64,000 bases of DNA from positions 1-64,000 of the forward strand of contig JAFKFH010000007.1 in assembly GCA_017307375.1 (NCBI GenBank), read 5' to 3'. How positions within the stretch are numbered: position 1 is the first letter of the stretch; every line of letters starts with the position of its first letter. The notes beneath the pieces are model-generated. The model made no database searches, was not told the DNA's origin, and saw only the letters and a list, made by a program, of their open reading frames with translations. Made by a program: the position numbers and the translations under genes. Below, piece after piece: positions 42,003-50,725 of this stretch. The DNA is from Alphaproteobacteria bacterium. Its GTDB lineage: Bacteria > Pseudomonadota > Alphaproteobacteria > Ferrovibrionales > Ferrovibrionaceae.

Positions 42003-42464
42003 TTACAGCAGCGAAACGATCAGGGCGGCGGCGGCGGCCAGCCCGGCGAGGCCGCGCAGATGATTCCACAGCGTCCAGCCGGACAGATAGCCCATCCACG
42101 CCGCCGGCGCATCGGCGGCCATGGGATCGAGCGCCGCAAGCATGTCGTTGCGCGGCACGTTGGCCAGGATCGTCACGCCGACCGTGCCGACGAGATAGAG
42201 CAGCGCCCCGGCGATGGCCCAGCCGTCGGCCCGACCGAACCACCCGGCCACCAGCACCGCGGCGCAGAGCAGCGCGGTGCCGAGGAAGCCGGTCATGAAA
42301 CCCGGTGTGACCGCGCTGACATTGATCGCCTGCATCGCCGCGATACCCTCGGCAGCCGTCAGGCGGGCCAGGGCGGGCATGACAAGACCCGAAAAGCCGT
42401 AGAACACGCCGGCGACCAGGGCCGAGCCCAGCGCGGTGACGATGGTCAGCCCGGTCCAGATCAT
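42003..42464 (-). CDS. DUF1772 membrane protein (anthrone oxygenase-like)
   Basis: The 153-residue protein has four hydrophobic helices and the DUF1772 pattern: GVFYGFSGLVMPALARL near the N-terminus and NVPRNDML, W-x-x-WNHLRGLAGLAAA near the C-terminus. Fungal relatives act as anthrone oxygenases; bacterial members are uncharacterised. GAGAGGA precedes ATG 42464. It is divergent from the TetR gene, with a large dyad between them. Confidence 0.82.
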   Translation of the reverse strand: MIWTGLTIVTALGSALVAGVFYGFSGLVMPALARLTAAEGIAAMQAINVSAVTPGFMTGFLGTALLCAAVLVAGWFGRADGWAIAGALLYLVGTVGVTILANVPRNDMLAALDPMAADAPAAWMGYLSGWTLWNHLRGLAGLAAAAALIVSLL

Positions 42465-42485
42465 CACGGTTCCTCTCATTTCGAT

Positions 42486-42542
42486 AACGTGATAGATCCT
42501 CACATTCTGAACGTCAATCAGAATATGAGGGATTATCACGTT
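42486..42542. promoter_or_regulatory. 57-bp near-palindromic operator between DUF1772 and TetR genes
   Basis: Three nested arm pairs share one centre at 42514: AACGTGATA/TATCACGTT, CCTCA/TGAGG and ATTCTGA/TCAGAAT. It fills almost the whole intergenic region and ends one base before the TetR ATG. It is the likely TetR binding region for both promoters. Confidence 0.75.
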
Positions 42543-42543
42543 C

Positions 42544-43164
42544 ATGCCGTTGGCCGCGAAAACAGAGGCCTTGCGCCGCACGCCCAGCCAGGCCCGCAGC
42601 CGGGAACGGGTCGAGAAGATGCTGGCGGCGGCACGCGACCTGATCGCCGAGAAGGGCGCCGACGCGCTGCGCATGGGCGAGGTGGCCGAGCGGGCGCAGG
42701 TGTCGATCGGCTCGCTCTATCAATTCTTTCCCGACAAGGCGGCGGTGATCCGCACGCTGGCCGAGCGCTACAACGCGCAGGGGCGCGCCTGCATCGCCGA
42801 CGGGCTGGCGGGCATAACCGATATCGCCGGGCTTCGCACCGCCTTTGCCGCGCTGATCGACAGCTACTACGGCATCTTCCTTTCCGAACCGGTGATGCGC
42901 GACATCTGGTCCGGGGTCCAGGCCGATCCGGCCCTGCGCGACCTCGACCGCGAGGACAGCCGGATCAACGGCGCGGTACTGGCGGGGGTGATGGCGCGCC
43001 TGCGGCCGGCTGCCGACCGTGCGGCGCTCGAGGCGTCGGCCTTCCTGGTGATGCAACTGGGCGAGGCGACGATGCGCCTGGCCGTATCGGTCGGGCCGGA
43101 GGAGGGGCGGCGGCTGGTCGAGATCTACAAGCGCATGGCGCTGGCCGAGATCGCGGGGCCTTGA
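42544..43164 (+). CDS. TetR-family transcriptional repressor
   Basis: The 206-residue regulator has the TetR HTH (RVEKMLAAARDLIAEKGADAL, then VAERAQVSIGSLYQFFPDKAAVI). A helical ligand-binding domain follows. It most likely represses the divergent DUF1772-DUF2867 operon and itself. No ribosome binding site precedes ATG 42544 because the operator abuts it, so translation may start leaderless or slightly downstream. Confidence 0.9.
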   Translation: MPLAAKTEALRRTPSQARSRERVEKMLAAARDLIAEKGADALRMGEVAERAQVSIGSLYQFFPDKAAVIRTLAERYNAQGRACIADGLAGITDIAGLRTAFAALIDSYYGIFLSEPVMRDIWSGVQADPALRDLDREDSRINGAVLAGVMARLRPAADRAALEASAFLVMQLGEATMRLAVSVGPEEGRRLVEIYKRMALAEIAGP

Positions 43165-43241
43165 CGCCGGAATTCTTCAAACCGGCCGGCTTTTCGTGAT
43201 AAGCGAAGGCCTCCCCCAACCGTCGAGACGTCGAGACCCCG

Positions 43242-44591
43242 ATGATTCCCCGTTACACCAGGCCGGAAATGGCCGCGATCTGGAGCCCTGAAGCCCGTTT
43301 CCGCATCTGGTTCGAGATCGAGGCCCATGCCTGCGACGCGCAGGTCAAGCTCGGCCTGATGCCGAAGAAGGCAGCCCAGGAAGTGTGGAAGAAGGGCAAG
43401 TGGGAGATCGACCGGATCGACGAGATCGAGCGCGAGACCCGGCACGACGTCATCGCGTTCCTGACCAATCTGGCCGAGCATGTCGGCCCGTCCGCGCGCT
43501 TCGTCCACCAGGGCATGACCTCGTCCGACGTGCTGGATACCTGCCTCAACGTCCAGCTGGTGCGGGCCGCCGACATCCTGCTCGACGATCTCGACCGGCT
43601 GCTTGCCGCACTGGAGAAGCGCGCCTTCGAGCACAAGCTGACCGTCTGCATCGGGCGCAGCCACGGCATCCATGCCGAACCGACCACGTTCGGCATCAAG
43701 CTCGCCACCTTCCACGCCGAATTCCAGCGCTGCCGCGCCCGCCTGGTCGCGGCGCGGGCCGAGGTCGCGACCTGCGCCATCTCCGGCGCGGTCGGCACCT
43801 TCGCCAATATCGATCCGAGCGTCGAGGAGCATGTCGCCGAAAAGCTCGGCCTCGCGCCCGAGCCGGTGTCGACCCAGGTCATTCCGCGCGACCGCCATGC
43901 GATGTATTTCGCGGTGCTGGGCGTCATTGCCTCGTCGGTCGAGCGGCTGGCGGTCGAGATCCGCCACCTGCAGCGGACGGAAGTGCTCGAGGCCGAGGAA
44001 TATTTCCATCCCGGCCAGAAGGGCTCGTCGGCGATGCCGCACAAGCGCAACCCGGTGCTGACCGAGAACCTGACCGGTCTGGCCCGGCTGGTGCGTTCGG
44101 CCGTGGTGCCGGCGATGGAGAACGTCGCCCTCTGGCATGAGCGGGACATCAGCCATTCGTCGGTCGAGCGCGGCATCGGCCCGGATGCCACCGTGCATCT
44201 CGACTTCGCCCTCAACCGCCTGGTCGGCGTGGTCGAGAAGCTGGTGGTCTACCCGGCGAACATGCGGCGCAACCTCGATCGCCTGGGCGGGCTGTGCCAT
44301 TCCCAGCGCGTGCTGCTGGCGCTGATCCAGGCGGGCATGAGCCGCGAGGATGCCTATGCGATGGTCCAGCGCCATGCGATGCGCATCTGGCGCGAGGGCG
44401 GCGACTTCCTGACCCTGCTGCAGGGCGAGCCCGAGGTCACCGCGATCCTGCCGGCCGAGCGCCTGGCCGACCTCTTCGACCTCGGCTATCACACCAAGCA
44501 CGCCGACACGATCTTCCGCCGGGTGTTCGGCCGGACCCGGCCGGCCGTGGCCAGGCCCGCGGCCAAGAAGCCGGCCCGGCGCAAGGCCTGA
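43242..44591 (+). CDS. purB: Adenylosuccinate lyase
   Basis: The 449-residue enzyme has the family signature SSAMPHKRNP near residue 265 and the catalytic His regions GRSHGIHAEP and MTSSDVLDT. It cleaves SAICAR and adenylosuccinate in purine synthesis. The N-terminus MIPRYTRPEMAAIWSPEARF is typical of alphaproteobacterial PurB. A basic tail of about 18 residues (RPAVARPAAKKPARRKA) follows the catalytic domain and is unusual. It is a conserved chromosomal marker. Confidence 0.96.
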   Translation: MIPRYTRPEMAAIWSPEARFRIWFEIEAHACDAQVKLGLMPKKAAQEVWKKGKWEIDRIDEIERETRHDVIAFLTNLAEHVGPSARFVHQGMTSSDVLDTCLNVQLVRAADILLDDLDRLLAALEKRAFEHKLTVCIGRSHGIHAEPTTFGIKLATFHAEFQRCRARLVAARAEVATCAISGAVGTFANIDPSVEEHVAEKLGLAPEPVSTQVIPRDRHAMYFAVLGVIASSVERLAVEIRHLQRTEVLEAEEYFHPGQKGSSAMPHKRNPVLTENLTGLARLVRSAVVPAMENVALWHERDISHSSVERGIGPDATVHLDFALNRLVGVVEKLVVYPANMRRNLDRLGGLCHSQRVLLALIQAGMSREDAYAMVQRHAMRIWREGGDFLTLLQGEPEVTAILPAERLADLFDLGYHTKHADTIFRRVFGRTRPAVARPAAKKPARRKA

Positions 44592-44594
44592 CCG

Positions 44595-45035
44595 ATGCGG
44601 GGGGGATTGACGGGTGCGGCCATGCTGGTCGCAGGCATGGTCGCTGCCGCGCTGCCGGCGCGGGCCGAGGTGCTGGCCTGCCCGGCGGCGGTGACGGTCA
44701 TCGAACGGACCGATGCGCCGCAGGGCTGGGAAGCGACGCCGGGCAAGAGCGAGCGGCGCCTGGTCGATTTCCAGGTCTTCCGCGGCGCTCTGGGCGAGAA
44801 GCGCGATCCGGTCAAGCCCGCGGCGCGCCAGCGCCGCGCCGACGGCGCCCAGGTGACGACGTGGAAGTTTGCCTCGTCGGCGTCCCGCCCGGGGCCGTAC
44901 TTCGTTTCCTGCATCTACCAGGGCACGCAGGTCGGGGTTCTGCACGAAGTCCCCACCGGCATGGACCGCTGCGACCTGGTGGCCACGCCCGGGGCTAAAG
45001 GGCGCGCCACCGCCGTCTGCCGCAGCCCGGGCTGA
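44595..45035 (+). CDS. Secreted STY0301-like protein
   Basis: The 146-residue protein has a signal peptide (AAMLVAGMVAAALPARA). The small domain that follows has the STY0301 pattern: ACPAAVTVIERTDAPQGWE, later FVSCIYQGTQVGVLHEVP and a final MDRCDLV, with paired cysteines. The function is unknown. It begins 3 bases after purB and may be co-transcribed. It is probably periplasmic. Confidence 0.65.
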   Translation: MRGGLTGAAMLVAGMVAAALPARAEVLACPAAVTVIERTDAPQGWEATPGKSERRLVDFQVFRGALGEKRDPVKPAARQRRADGAQVTTWKFASSASRPGPYFVSCIYQGTQVGVLHEVPTGMDRCDLVATPGAKGRATAVCRSPG

Positions 45036-45060
45036 GCGCGGGCCTGGTAAAGCCAGGGGG

Positions 45061-45078
45061 CCGGCGGCGTGCCGCCGG
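45061..45078. terminator. Short inverted repeat between convergent genes
   Basis: CCGGCGGC-GT-GCCGCCGG sits directly after the stop codon of the minus-strand universal stress gene and 25 bases after the STY0301-like gene. It could end transcription from both sides but has no T-tract. Confidence 0.35.
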
Positions 45079-45915
45079 TCAGCGCGACAGCAGGACCGGG
45101 ATCTTTGCCTGCGCCAGGATCCGGCGTGTCGCGCCGCCGAAGATGAATTCGCTGATCCGCGGCCGCCCGTAGGCACCCATGACCAGCAGGTCGGCGTCGT
45201 GCCGGCCGGCATGGTCGAGCAACGCAATGCCGGCATCGTCGGCGGCCAGTTGCGCCACCGTCACCCGGACGCCGTGCCGGGCCAGATGCCGCGCAATGTC
45301 GGCGCCGGGTTCGGCACCCAGCAGGCCGCGGGTCTTAGGCTCCGGCACCACGACCAGATGCACGGCCTCGGCCGCGCACAGGAACGGCATCGCATCCGAT
45401 ACGGCCCGCGCCGCCTCGCGGCTGCCATTCCAGCCGACCACGATGCGGCCGGGCAGCCGCCCCTCGGGCCAGTCGGGCGGCAGCAGCAGCGAGGGCCGGC
45501 CCGAGGCGAAGACGATGTCTTCCGACAGGCTCAGTACGGTCGTCGGCTGCTCGTCGCGCAAGGTCGGGCCGACAATGGCGAGATCGGCATGGCGGGCGTG
45601 CAGCATCAGCGCTTCGCCGCTCTCGCCGTCCGAGACCCGCCATTCATGGGAGAGGCCGCTACCCGCGACGACCCGTTCGAAGGCGGTGCGGGCCTTGGCC
45701 CGGGCTTCTTCCACCGCCAGCCGATGCAGTTCCATCATGCTGGCGAGGCCGCCGCCGACCGCATAGCCGGCGTGGCGGTGCAAGGCCAGCTGGTCGGCCA
45801 CGAAGGTCGCGATCAGATGGGCATTCCAGCGCGTGGCCAATCCCGCGGCAAAGCCGAGCCGGGCGTCGCGCCCGTCGGTGCCCTCGATGAAGACGACGAT
45901 GTCCTTGGGTGTCAT
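45079..45915 (-). CDS. Universal stress protein, two UspA domains
   Basis: The 278-residue protein has tandem Usp folds. The first starts DIVVFIEGTDGRDARLGFA. The second begins GRIVVGWNGSREAARAVSDAMPFL and ends with LLVMGAYGRPRISEFIFGGATRRIL and AKIPVLL, the ATP-binding G-x-x-G region. It is likely a stress-induced cytoplasmic nucleotide-binding protein. It is convergent with the STY0301-like gene. Confidence 0.9.
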   Translation of the reverse strand: MTPKDIVVFIEGTDGRDARLGFAAGLATRWNAHLIATFVADQLALHRHAGYAVGGGLASMMELHRLAVEEARAKARTAFERVVAGSGLSHEWRVSDGESGEALMLHARHADLAIVGPTLRDEQPTTVLSLSEDIVFASGRPSLLLPPDWPEGRLPGRIVVGWNGSREAARAVSDAMPFLCAAEAVHLVVVPEPKTRGLLGAEPGADIARHLARHGVRVTVAQLAADDAGIALLDHAGRHDADLLVMGAYGRPRISEFIFGGATRRILAQAKIPVLLSR

Positions 45916-46011
45916 GGCGCCGCATCCCGTCGTTTAGGTGTCGGGTGCAGCCTGCAGCGCCGGGGGCAGCGGATCAACGCGCGTATGGTCGCGCCCCGAC
46001 GCAGCTGGCAC

Positions 46012-46044
46012 GACAAAGGCGCCGCGCGGGGCGCGGCGCCTGTC
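46012..46044 (-). terminator. Rho-independent terminator of DUF1476 gene
   Basis: A perfect 10-bp stem GGCGCCGCGC / GCGCGGCGCC (46018-46027, 46031-46040) with a 3-base loop. Read on the minus strand it is followed by TTTGTC, 23 bases after the stop codon. The outer GACA/TGTC can extend the stem. Confidence 0.7.
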
Positions 46045-46066
46045 GGCGGGGGAACCGCGAGCGGGA

Positions 46067-46387
46067 TTATTCCGAGCGGATCTGCTGATCGGCAATCGGC
46101 GCGAGTTCCGCCATCTTGGCGCGAATCCGGTGCTCCGACAGGTCGACGTTGCGGGCCTGGACATCGGCCAGGATCTTGCGGATCACGTCTTCCTCGCCGG
46201 CTTCGGCCAGATCGGCGACCACGACTTCCTTGGCATAGGCCGCCGCCTCGTCACCGGTCAGGCCGAGCTTTTCCGCGACCCACAGCCCCAGCAGCTTGTT
46301 GCGCCGGGCTTCTATCTTGAAGGCCAGGTCGGCGTCGTGCTGGAACTTCGATTCGTTGGCCTTCTTGAGGTCATCGAGACCGCTCAT
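46067..46387 (-). CDS. DUF1476 protein, F1-ATPase inhibitor zeta subunit
   Basis: The 106-residue protein starts MSGLDDLKKANESKFQHDADLAFKIEARRNKLLG, of which the LDDLKKANESKF and EARRNKLLGLW parts are diagnostic, then DVIRKILADV. In Paracoccus the zeta subunit inserts its N-terminus into F1 to block hydrolysis. DUF1476 is confined to alphaproteobacteria. ATG 46387 is preferred over a further upstream start that lacks family sequence. Confidence 0.9.
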   Translation of the reverse strand: MSGLDDLKKANESKFQHDADLAFKIEARRNKLLGLWVAEKLGLTGDEAAAYAKEVVVADLAEAGEEDVIRKILADVQARNVDLSEHRIRAKMAELAPIADQQIRSE

Positions 46388-46476
46388 GGGCGGGGGCTCC
46401 CTGGGTAATGTTCGGGCGTCAGCGTTTGTTGCAACGTATATAGGTGCGGCGGGTTGCGTGCCGCAAGCCCTTCTCA

Positions 46477-47733
46477 CTACTCGGTGATGGCAGCATAGAC
46501 CATGTTGCGGATGACGCTGCGATAGACCAGCCGCATTTTGGGTGATTGCATCATGAAAACCACGAACATGTCTTGATCGGGATCAACCCAGAAGGCCGTG
46601 CCGCCGGCGCCGCCCCAATTGTATTCGCCGATCGAGCCGGGGGTGGCGGCCTGGCCGTCGGCAATACGCACGGCAAAGCCGAGACCGAAGCCATAGCCGG
46701 GACCGGGCAGGTAATAGGGGCCGGGCCTGACCTGCGATCCCAGGTGATCGGACGTCATGTAGTCGATGACAGCCGGGCTCAGATACCGCTTGTCGTTGAA
46801 CTCGCCGCCGTTCAGCAGCATCTGCAGGAACCGGGCATAGTCGATCGCCGTGCCGGTCAGCCCGCCGCCGCCCGATTCCCATTTCGCGGCGACGCGCGGG
46901 TCGAAGAAGTCGACGTCGACGCCGATGGCGCGGTCGGTCTTGAACGGTTCGGCGATGCGGCCCTGCTTCTGCCTGTCGGTGACGTAGAAGGCGGTGTCGG
47001 CCATGCCGAGCGGGTCGAGCAGCCGTTCGCGCATGAACTGATAGAGGCTCTTGCCCGAAACGACCTCGACGACACGGCCGAGGATGTCGGTCGAATGGCT
47101 GTAGTCCCAGGTGGTGCCGGGCTCATAGGCCAGCGGCAGCTTGGCGATACGCTCGGCGAATTCGGCATTGTCCGGGTCGCCGGCAAAGATCTTGGCGTCG
47201 ACATAGGCCTTCTTGGCCGCCCCCTCGCCGAAGAAGCCATAGGTGATGCCGGCCGAGTGGCGCATCAGATCCTGGATCGTGATCGGGCGGCGGGCGGGCA
47301 CCGGGTCGGGGGTGGCGGCGACCTTCTGCTCGGCGAAGGCCGGAATGATGCGGCCGAGCGGCGTGTCGAGGGTCAGCCGGCCTTCCTCGACCAGCATCAT
47401 GATCGCGACCGAGGTCAGCGGCTTGGTCATCGAATAGATGCGAAAGATCGAATCCCGCGCCATCGGGATCCTGGCCTCGGGGTCCTGCTGGCCGATCGCC
47501 TCGAAATAGGCGATCTGGCCCTGACGGGCGATCAGCAGCACCGCGCCGGGAATGATGCCCTTGTCGACATCGGCCTTCAGCCGCTCGGTGATCCGGCCGA
47601 GCCGCTCGCTCGACAGCCCGACTTCTTCGGGGATCGCCCGCTGCAGTTCCTGGGCGTCGACGGCGAGAGCGGCCAGGCATAGCCCGGCGGCCAGGGCCAG
47701 GGCGGCGAACGGTCGGGTCAGCAGCGCGGGCAT
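46477..47733 (-). CDS. Serine hydrolase, beta-lactamase-like (class C fold)
   Basis: The 418-residue secreted enzyme has a signal peptide ([20 protein letters not shown]). The catalytic SxxK is in [12 protein letters not shown] near residue 100. YSHS near 225 provides the Tyr-x-Ser-like second motif, and the third motif region is GGAGGTAFW. Such proteins are esterases or D-peptidases more often than beta-lactamases. It stands alone on the minus strand, and no neighbouring regulator is evident. Confidence 0.85.
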   Translation of the reverse strand: MPALLTRPFAALALAAGLCLAALAVDAQELQRAIPEEVGLSSERLGRITERLKADVDKGIIPGAVLLIARQGQIAYFEAIGQQDPEARIPMARDSIFRIYSMTKPLTSVAIMMLVEEGRLTLDTPLGRIIPAFAEQKVAATPDPVPARRPITIQDLMRHSAGITYGFFGEGAAKKAYVDAKIFAGDPDNAEFAERIAKLPLAYEPGTTWDYSHSTDILGRVVEVVSGKSLYQFMRERLLDPLGMADTAFYVTDRQKQGRIAEPFKTDRAIGVDVDFFDPRVAAKWESGGGGLTGTAIDYARFLQMLLNGGEFNDKRYLSPAVIDYMTSDHLGSQVRPGPYYLPGPGYGFGLGFAVRIADGQAATPGSIGEYNWGGAGGTAFWVDPDQDMFVVFMMQSPKMRLVYRSVIRNMVYAAITE

Positions 47734-47887
47734 GGGCTTTCCTCTCCTGTCATTATCGTTGCCGCCAATGATCGGTGCCGCCAGCCCCCGGGTCAAGCCG
47801 CGGGCGGCCATACGCTGGTCGTGACGCCGGCTCGATCGCCTTAAGCAATGGACAGACCGCCCGCCGGGCCGCTAGTTTCCGCCCCGC

Positions 47888-47974
47888 GCAGGCATGGCGG
47901 AATCGGTAGACGCAGCGGACTTAAAATCCGTTTTCCGTAAGGAAGTGGGGGTTCGAGTCCCCCTGCCTGCACCA
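47888..47974 (+). tRNA. tRNA-Leu (UAA)
   Basis: Acceptor arm GCAGGCA pairs with TGCCTGC followed by A and an encoded CCA. The anticodon loop CTTAAAA holds TAA inside the GCGGA/TCCGT stem. A long variable arm (TTTTCCGTAAGGAA) and a T-loop GTTCGAGTC are visible, as expected for leucine tRNA. Tandem elements often use tRNA-Leu, but no integrase is next to it. Confidence 0.97.
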
Positions 47975-47994
47975 TTGATCGAAGGGGCCTGCCG

Positions 47995-48303
47995 ATGAAC
48001 CTGTTCACCATCGAGGCCGACGGCCGCCCGGTCGCCGTGCTGGCGGCGGAGAGCCTGGCCGACGCCGAGGCGATCGCCGAGTCCAAGCCGCTCAAATCCG
48101 ACCTGATGCTCTACGAGACCATCGGTGGGCCGGTCTGGACCGGCGAGACGCCGCTGTTCGTGCGCGAAGCCTTCGACGAAGAGGGCGATACCTGGCGCGA
48201 CGAATGGCAGGAGGCCGAGGACGAGGGCGAGGTCGGGTCGGGCGACGAGGAAGGCTGGCTGGTTTTCCTGGTGCCCGTCACCGAGGCCGACGAAGACGAT
48301 TGA
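47995..48303 (+). CDS. Small acidic hypothetical protein
   Basis: The 102-residue, strongly acidic protein starts MNLFTIEADGRPVAVLAAES and ends EEGWLVFLVPVTEADEDD. It has no signal peptide or known domain. It starts 21 bases after the tRNA with GAAGGGG about 10 bases upstream. Protein-like hydrophobic spacing supports it as a real gene. Confidence 0.65.
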   Translation: MNLFTIEADGRPVAVLAAESLADAEAIAESKPLKSDLMLYETIGGPVWTGETPLFVREAFDEEGDTWRDEWQEAEDEGEVGSGDEEGWLVFLVPVTEADEDD

Positions 48304-48388
48304 TCTTCGCGTAATCGACTTGCGCATGGACAACTGAACCGGCAGGCCGTATGCTGCGTGTTGCCTGTTTGTTCTCTGGAGGGAGTCC

Positions 48389-49408
48389 ATGCGGCGCGCG
48401 ATCATCCTGGCTCTGTTCGGTCTTTTGCTCGGGGCGGAAGCGGCTTCGGCCGGTGGCCAGACGGTGTTGTCGGAACGACGTGCCGGCAAGTGGCTCCTGT
48501 CCGCCATGGCGACGGACGTCTTCTCGGCCTGCGGCCTCACCACCCCCAATGAAGAAGGGGCGTCGCTCGCCCTGGTGCTGCTCGCCGACGGCTCGGGCGA
48601 GTTTTCGGTCAGGCATCCGGGCTGGGAACTGGCCGGCAGCCTGGTTGCGCTGACCTACGGGATCGACGACAGGCCGGGGCTGCAGGAACAGGTCGCCGTG
48701 ATGGCGAGCGATATGGCAGGCGGGGCGCTGAAGCGCGATATCTTCTGGTTCGACCAGATCGCAGCGGCCAGGTCGCTCTACGTGAAGATGCGGGGCCGGA
48801 CCCATCGCTTCGATCTTGCCGGCCTTGCCGCGTTCGTCCCCGCACTGTTCGATTGCGTCGAGCGTCATCGCGACGTGCGCATCCTGCCGGCCCCGGTGCC
48901 GGCGGCGTCGCGCGCGCCGGATATCGGTGCGGCACAGGCGCGGGCGCTGCGCTGGGTCGAGCGCCTCGCCGCCGACGGGGCGATGCCGCGCGCCGCGCTG
49001 CTGACTGCCGAGGGTCGAGCAGATCCGGGGTTGCAGCCGTTCGTCAAGGACGCCATCGCCGGTTGGCAGAACCGTGCGATCGGCATGGTCGGGCGGCTCG
49101 AAGTCTTCGCGCCGAACCCCGCATCCGTGCCGGACCTCGCCTGGGAGGTGGTCGAGCGTGCGACCGATGCCTGCGACGGCGACTATTCCGCCACGCGTGG
49201 CGGCCGAAGCGACGGGTTCATCGGCATCTACATCGACTGCACCGTCGACGGCAGGAGGTCGCGGCGCGACTTCGTCCTGTTCAAGGATGGGAACGGTTAT
49301 CTTTACTTGGCGACGTTCGTGGGTTCGCGGCCGGATCGTGCCGGCGAGGTCGACCTAGTGGCCGAGGATTTCCGGCGGGCGGCCGCCGCCTCGCTGGCAC
49401 GGCAATAG
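48389..49408 (+). CDS. Secreted hypothetical protein
   Basis: The 339-residue protein has a signal peptide (AIILALFGLLLGAEAASAG) and GGAGGG 8 bases before ATG 48389. The mature protein has two regions: a first domain with GKWLLSAMATDVFSACGLTT and DIFWFDQIAAARSLYVKMRG, then a second with FIGIYIDCTVDGRRSRRDFVLFKDG. No family is recognised. It is presumably periplasmic and contains few cysteines. Confidence 0.65.
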   Translation: MRRAIILALFGLLLGAEAASAGGQTVLSERRAGKWLLSAMATDVFSACGLTTPNEEGASLALVLLADGSGEFSVRHPGWELAGSLVALTYGIDDRPGLQEQVAVMASDMAGGALKRDIFWFDQIAAARSLYVKMRGRTHRFDLAGLAAFVPALFDCVERHRDVRILPAPVPAASRAPDIGAAQARALRWVERLAADGAMPRAALLTAEGRADPGLQPFVKDAIAGWQNRAIGMVGRLEVFAPNPASVPDLAWEVVERATDACDGDYSATRGGRSDGFIGIYIDCTVDGRRSRRDFVLFKDGNGYLYLATFVGSRPDRAGEVDLVAEDFRRAAAASLARQ

Positions 49409-49438
49409 GCCAGTCGCACCGGTCGGGGGCGAGGAGGC

Positions 49439-49843
49439 TCAGGCCACCTTCAGGATCTGCTCATGCGCGCCGGTGGCGCCCCAGCGCACGATCGCGGCCA
49501 GGATCGGCAGCAATGCCTCGCCCTGGGCGGCGAGGCGGTATTCGACCTTCTTGGGCACCACGGGATAGGCATGCCGGCTGACCAGCCCGCGCTCCTCGAG
49601 TTCCTTCAGTTCGCGGCTGAGGATGCGCGGCGTGATCGGCTTGCCCAGGCCGCCATGCAGCAGCGAACGGCCGATTTCCCCGAACCGTGCCGGCCCGCGA
49701 TGCAGCACGCAGAGGATATGCAGCTTGTAGCGGCCGCCGACGATCTGGTTGAAAGCGATTGCCGGGCAAAGCCGGATATGGCGCATGTCGAGGCCGGTCA
49801 GGTGCGAGACCGCCGGGCCGGAACAGGTCTCCATCGCCGTCAT
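49439..49843 (-). CDS. HxlR-family transcriptional regulator
   Basis: The 134-residue winged-helix protein shows the HxlR layout: GGRYKLHILCVLHRGPARFGEI, then ITPRILSRELKELEERGLVSRHAYPVVPKKVEYRL by its key parts ILSRELKELEERGL and VPKKVEYRL. The N-terminus has one cysteine in METCSGP that could be a redox or aldehyde sensor. It is divergent from the SRPBCC gene; a TACTATC direct repeat (49848-49854 and 49880-49886, 32 bases apart) lies between. Confidence 0.88.
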   Translation of the reverse strand: MTAMETCSGPAVSHLTGLDMRHIRLCPAIAFNQIVGGRYKLHILCVLHRGPARFGEIGRSLLHGGLGKPITPRILSRELKELEERGLVSRHAYPVVPKKVEYRLAAQGEALLPILAAIVRWGATGAHEQILKVA

Positions 49844-49928
49844 CGCATACTATCCTTTTTGTCCGTATTTACGATTTCGTACTATCAACCCTAGTCTGCC
49901 CCGACGTCACGAAACAAGGGGTTCCCGG

Positions 49929-50384
49929 ATGGAAAGCATCGTCGCCGCCTCGGCGGATCTGGCGCGCGGAGAGGTCGAGGCGCGGGTGGCGCTCGCGGCA
50001 CTGCCGGAGCGGGTCTTCAGGGCGCTGACCTCGGCCGAGATCTGCGACTGGTGGGTGCGGCCGGGCGTGTTCGATACCCGGACCTGGACCGGCGATGTCC
50101 GCGTCGGCGGGCTGTGGGAAACCACCGGCATCGGCCAGACGGGGCCCTATCGCATGGCCGGCGCGTTCATCGCGATCGAGGCGCCGCGCCGCCTTGCCCA
50201 CACCTGGACCGTCGTCGGCGCGCCGGGTGGCGTCTCGACCGTCACCTACGACCTCGAACCGGCGGGGCAGGGCACGCGGTTGACCCTGCACCACGCCGGC
50301 CTCAACGTTGCGCCGATCTGCGAGGCCACGTGGAAGGGCTGGGAGACCAGCCTGGCCCGCCTGGCCGAACTGATGAGGAGCTGA
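49929..50384 (+). CDS. SRPBCC/AHSA1-family protein
   Basis: The 151-residue protein has the START-like AHSA1 fold: ARVALAALPERVFRALTSAEICDWW, then VRVGGLWETTG and STVTYDLEPAGQGTRLTLHH, and a final WETSLARLAELM. It likely binds a hydrophobic ligand or acts in co-chaperone-like fashion. It is divergent from the HxlR regulator that probably controls it. TfoX-like gene follows by 2 bases. Confidence 0.85.
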   Translation: MESIVAASADLARGEVEARVALAALPERVFRALTSAEICDWWVRPGVFDTRTWTGDVRVGGLWETTGIGQTGPYRMAGAFIAIEAPRRLAHTWTVVGAPGGVSTVTYDLEPAGQGTRLTLHHAGLNVAPICEATWKGWETSLARLAELMRS

Positions 50385-50386
50385 GC

Positions 50387-50725
50387 ATGGCGTATGACGA
50401 GCGATTGGCCGGGCGGGTGCGCGCGCTGCTGCACGGGCCGGTCGTCGAGCGCCGGATGATGGGCGGCTTGTGCTTCATGGCCGGCGACCACATGGCCTGC
50501 GGTGTGGTCGGCGCGGCGCTGATGGTGCGGATCGGCAGGGATGCGTTCCCTGACGATCCGCATGTCAGGCCGCTCGAAATGGGCGGCCGGCGCACCGCCG
50601 GGTTCGTGCTGGTCGATCCGCCCGGCGTCGCGACGCCTGCGGCCCTCGAGCGCTGGGTCGCACGCGGGCTGGCGGTCGCCGCCAGCCTGCCCCCGAAAAA
50701 GCCTCAGGCTTCCTCGCGCAGATAG
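50387..50725 (+). CDS. TfoX N-terminal domain protein
   Basis: The 112-residue protein matches the TfoX/Sxy N-terminal family: MAYDERLAGRVRALL, VVERRMMGGLCFMAGDHMACGV, and WVARGLAVAASLPPKKP. Bacterial members of this short type are not tied to competence. It overlaps convergently by 22 bases with the globin gene. GAGGAG precedes the ATG by 5 bases. Confidence 0.85.
   Translation: MAYDERLAGRVRALLHGPVVERRMMGGLCFMAGDHMACGVVGAALMVRIGRDAFPDDPHVRPLEMGGRRTAGFVLVDPPGVATPAALERWVARGLAVAASLPPKKPQASSRR

Noticed and set aside
43125-45236. 703-codon minus-strand open frame over purB
   Set aside because: It is the complement of purB and the STY0301-like gene; its sequence is low in hydrophobic order and matches nothing.
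44869-46320. 483-codon plus-strand frame over the universal stress and DUF1476 genes
   Set aside because: It is a shadow of two recognised minus-strand genes with a terminator inside it.
47888-47974. tRNA-Leu as the attachment site of the mobile element
   Set aside because: It is intact, 11 kb from the boundary, surrounded by chromosomal genes, and no integrase or repeated tRNA 3' end is nearby.
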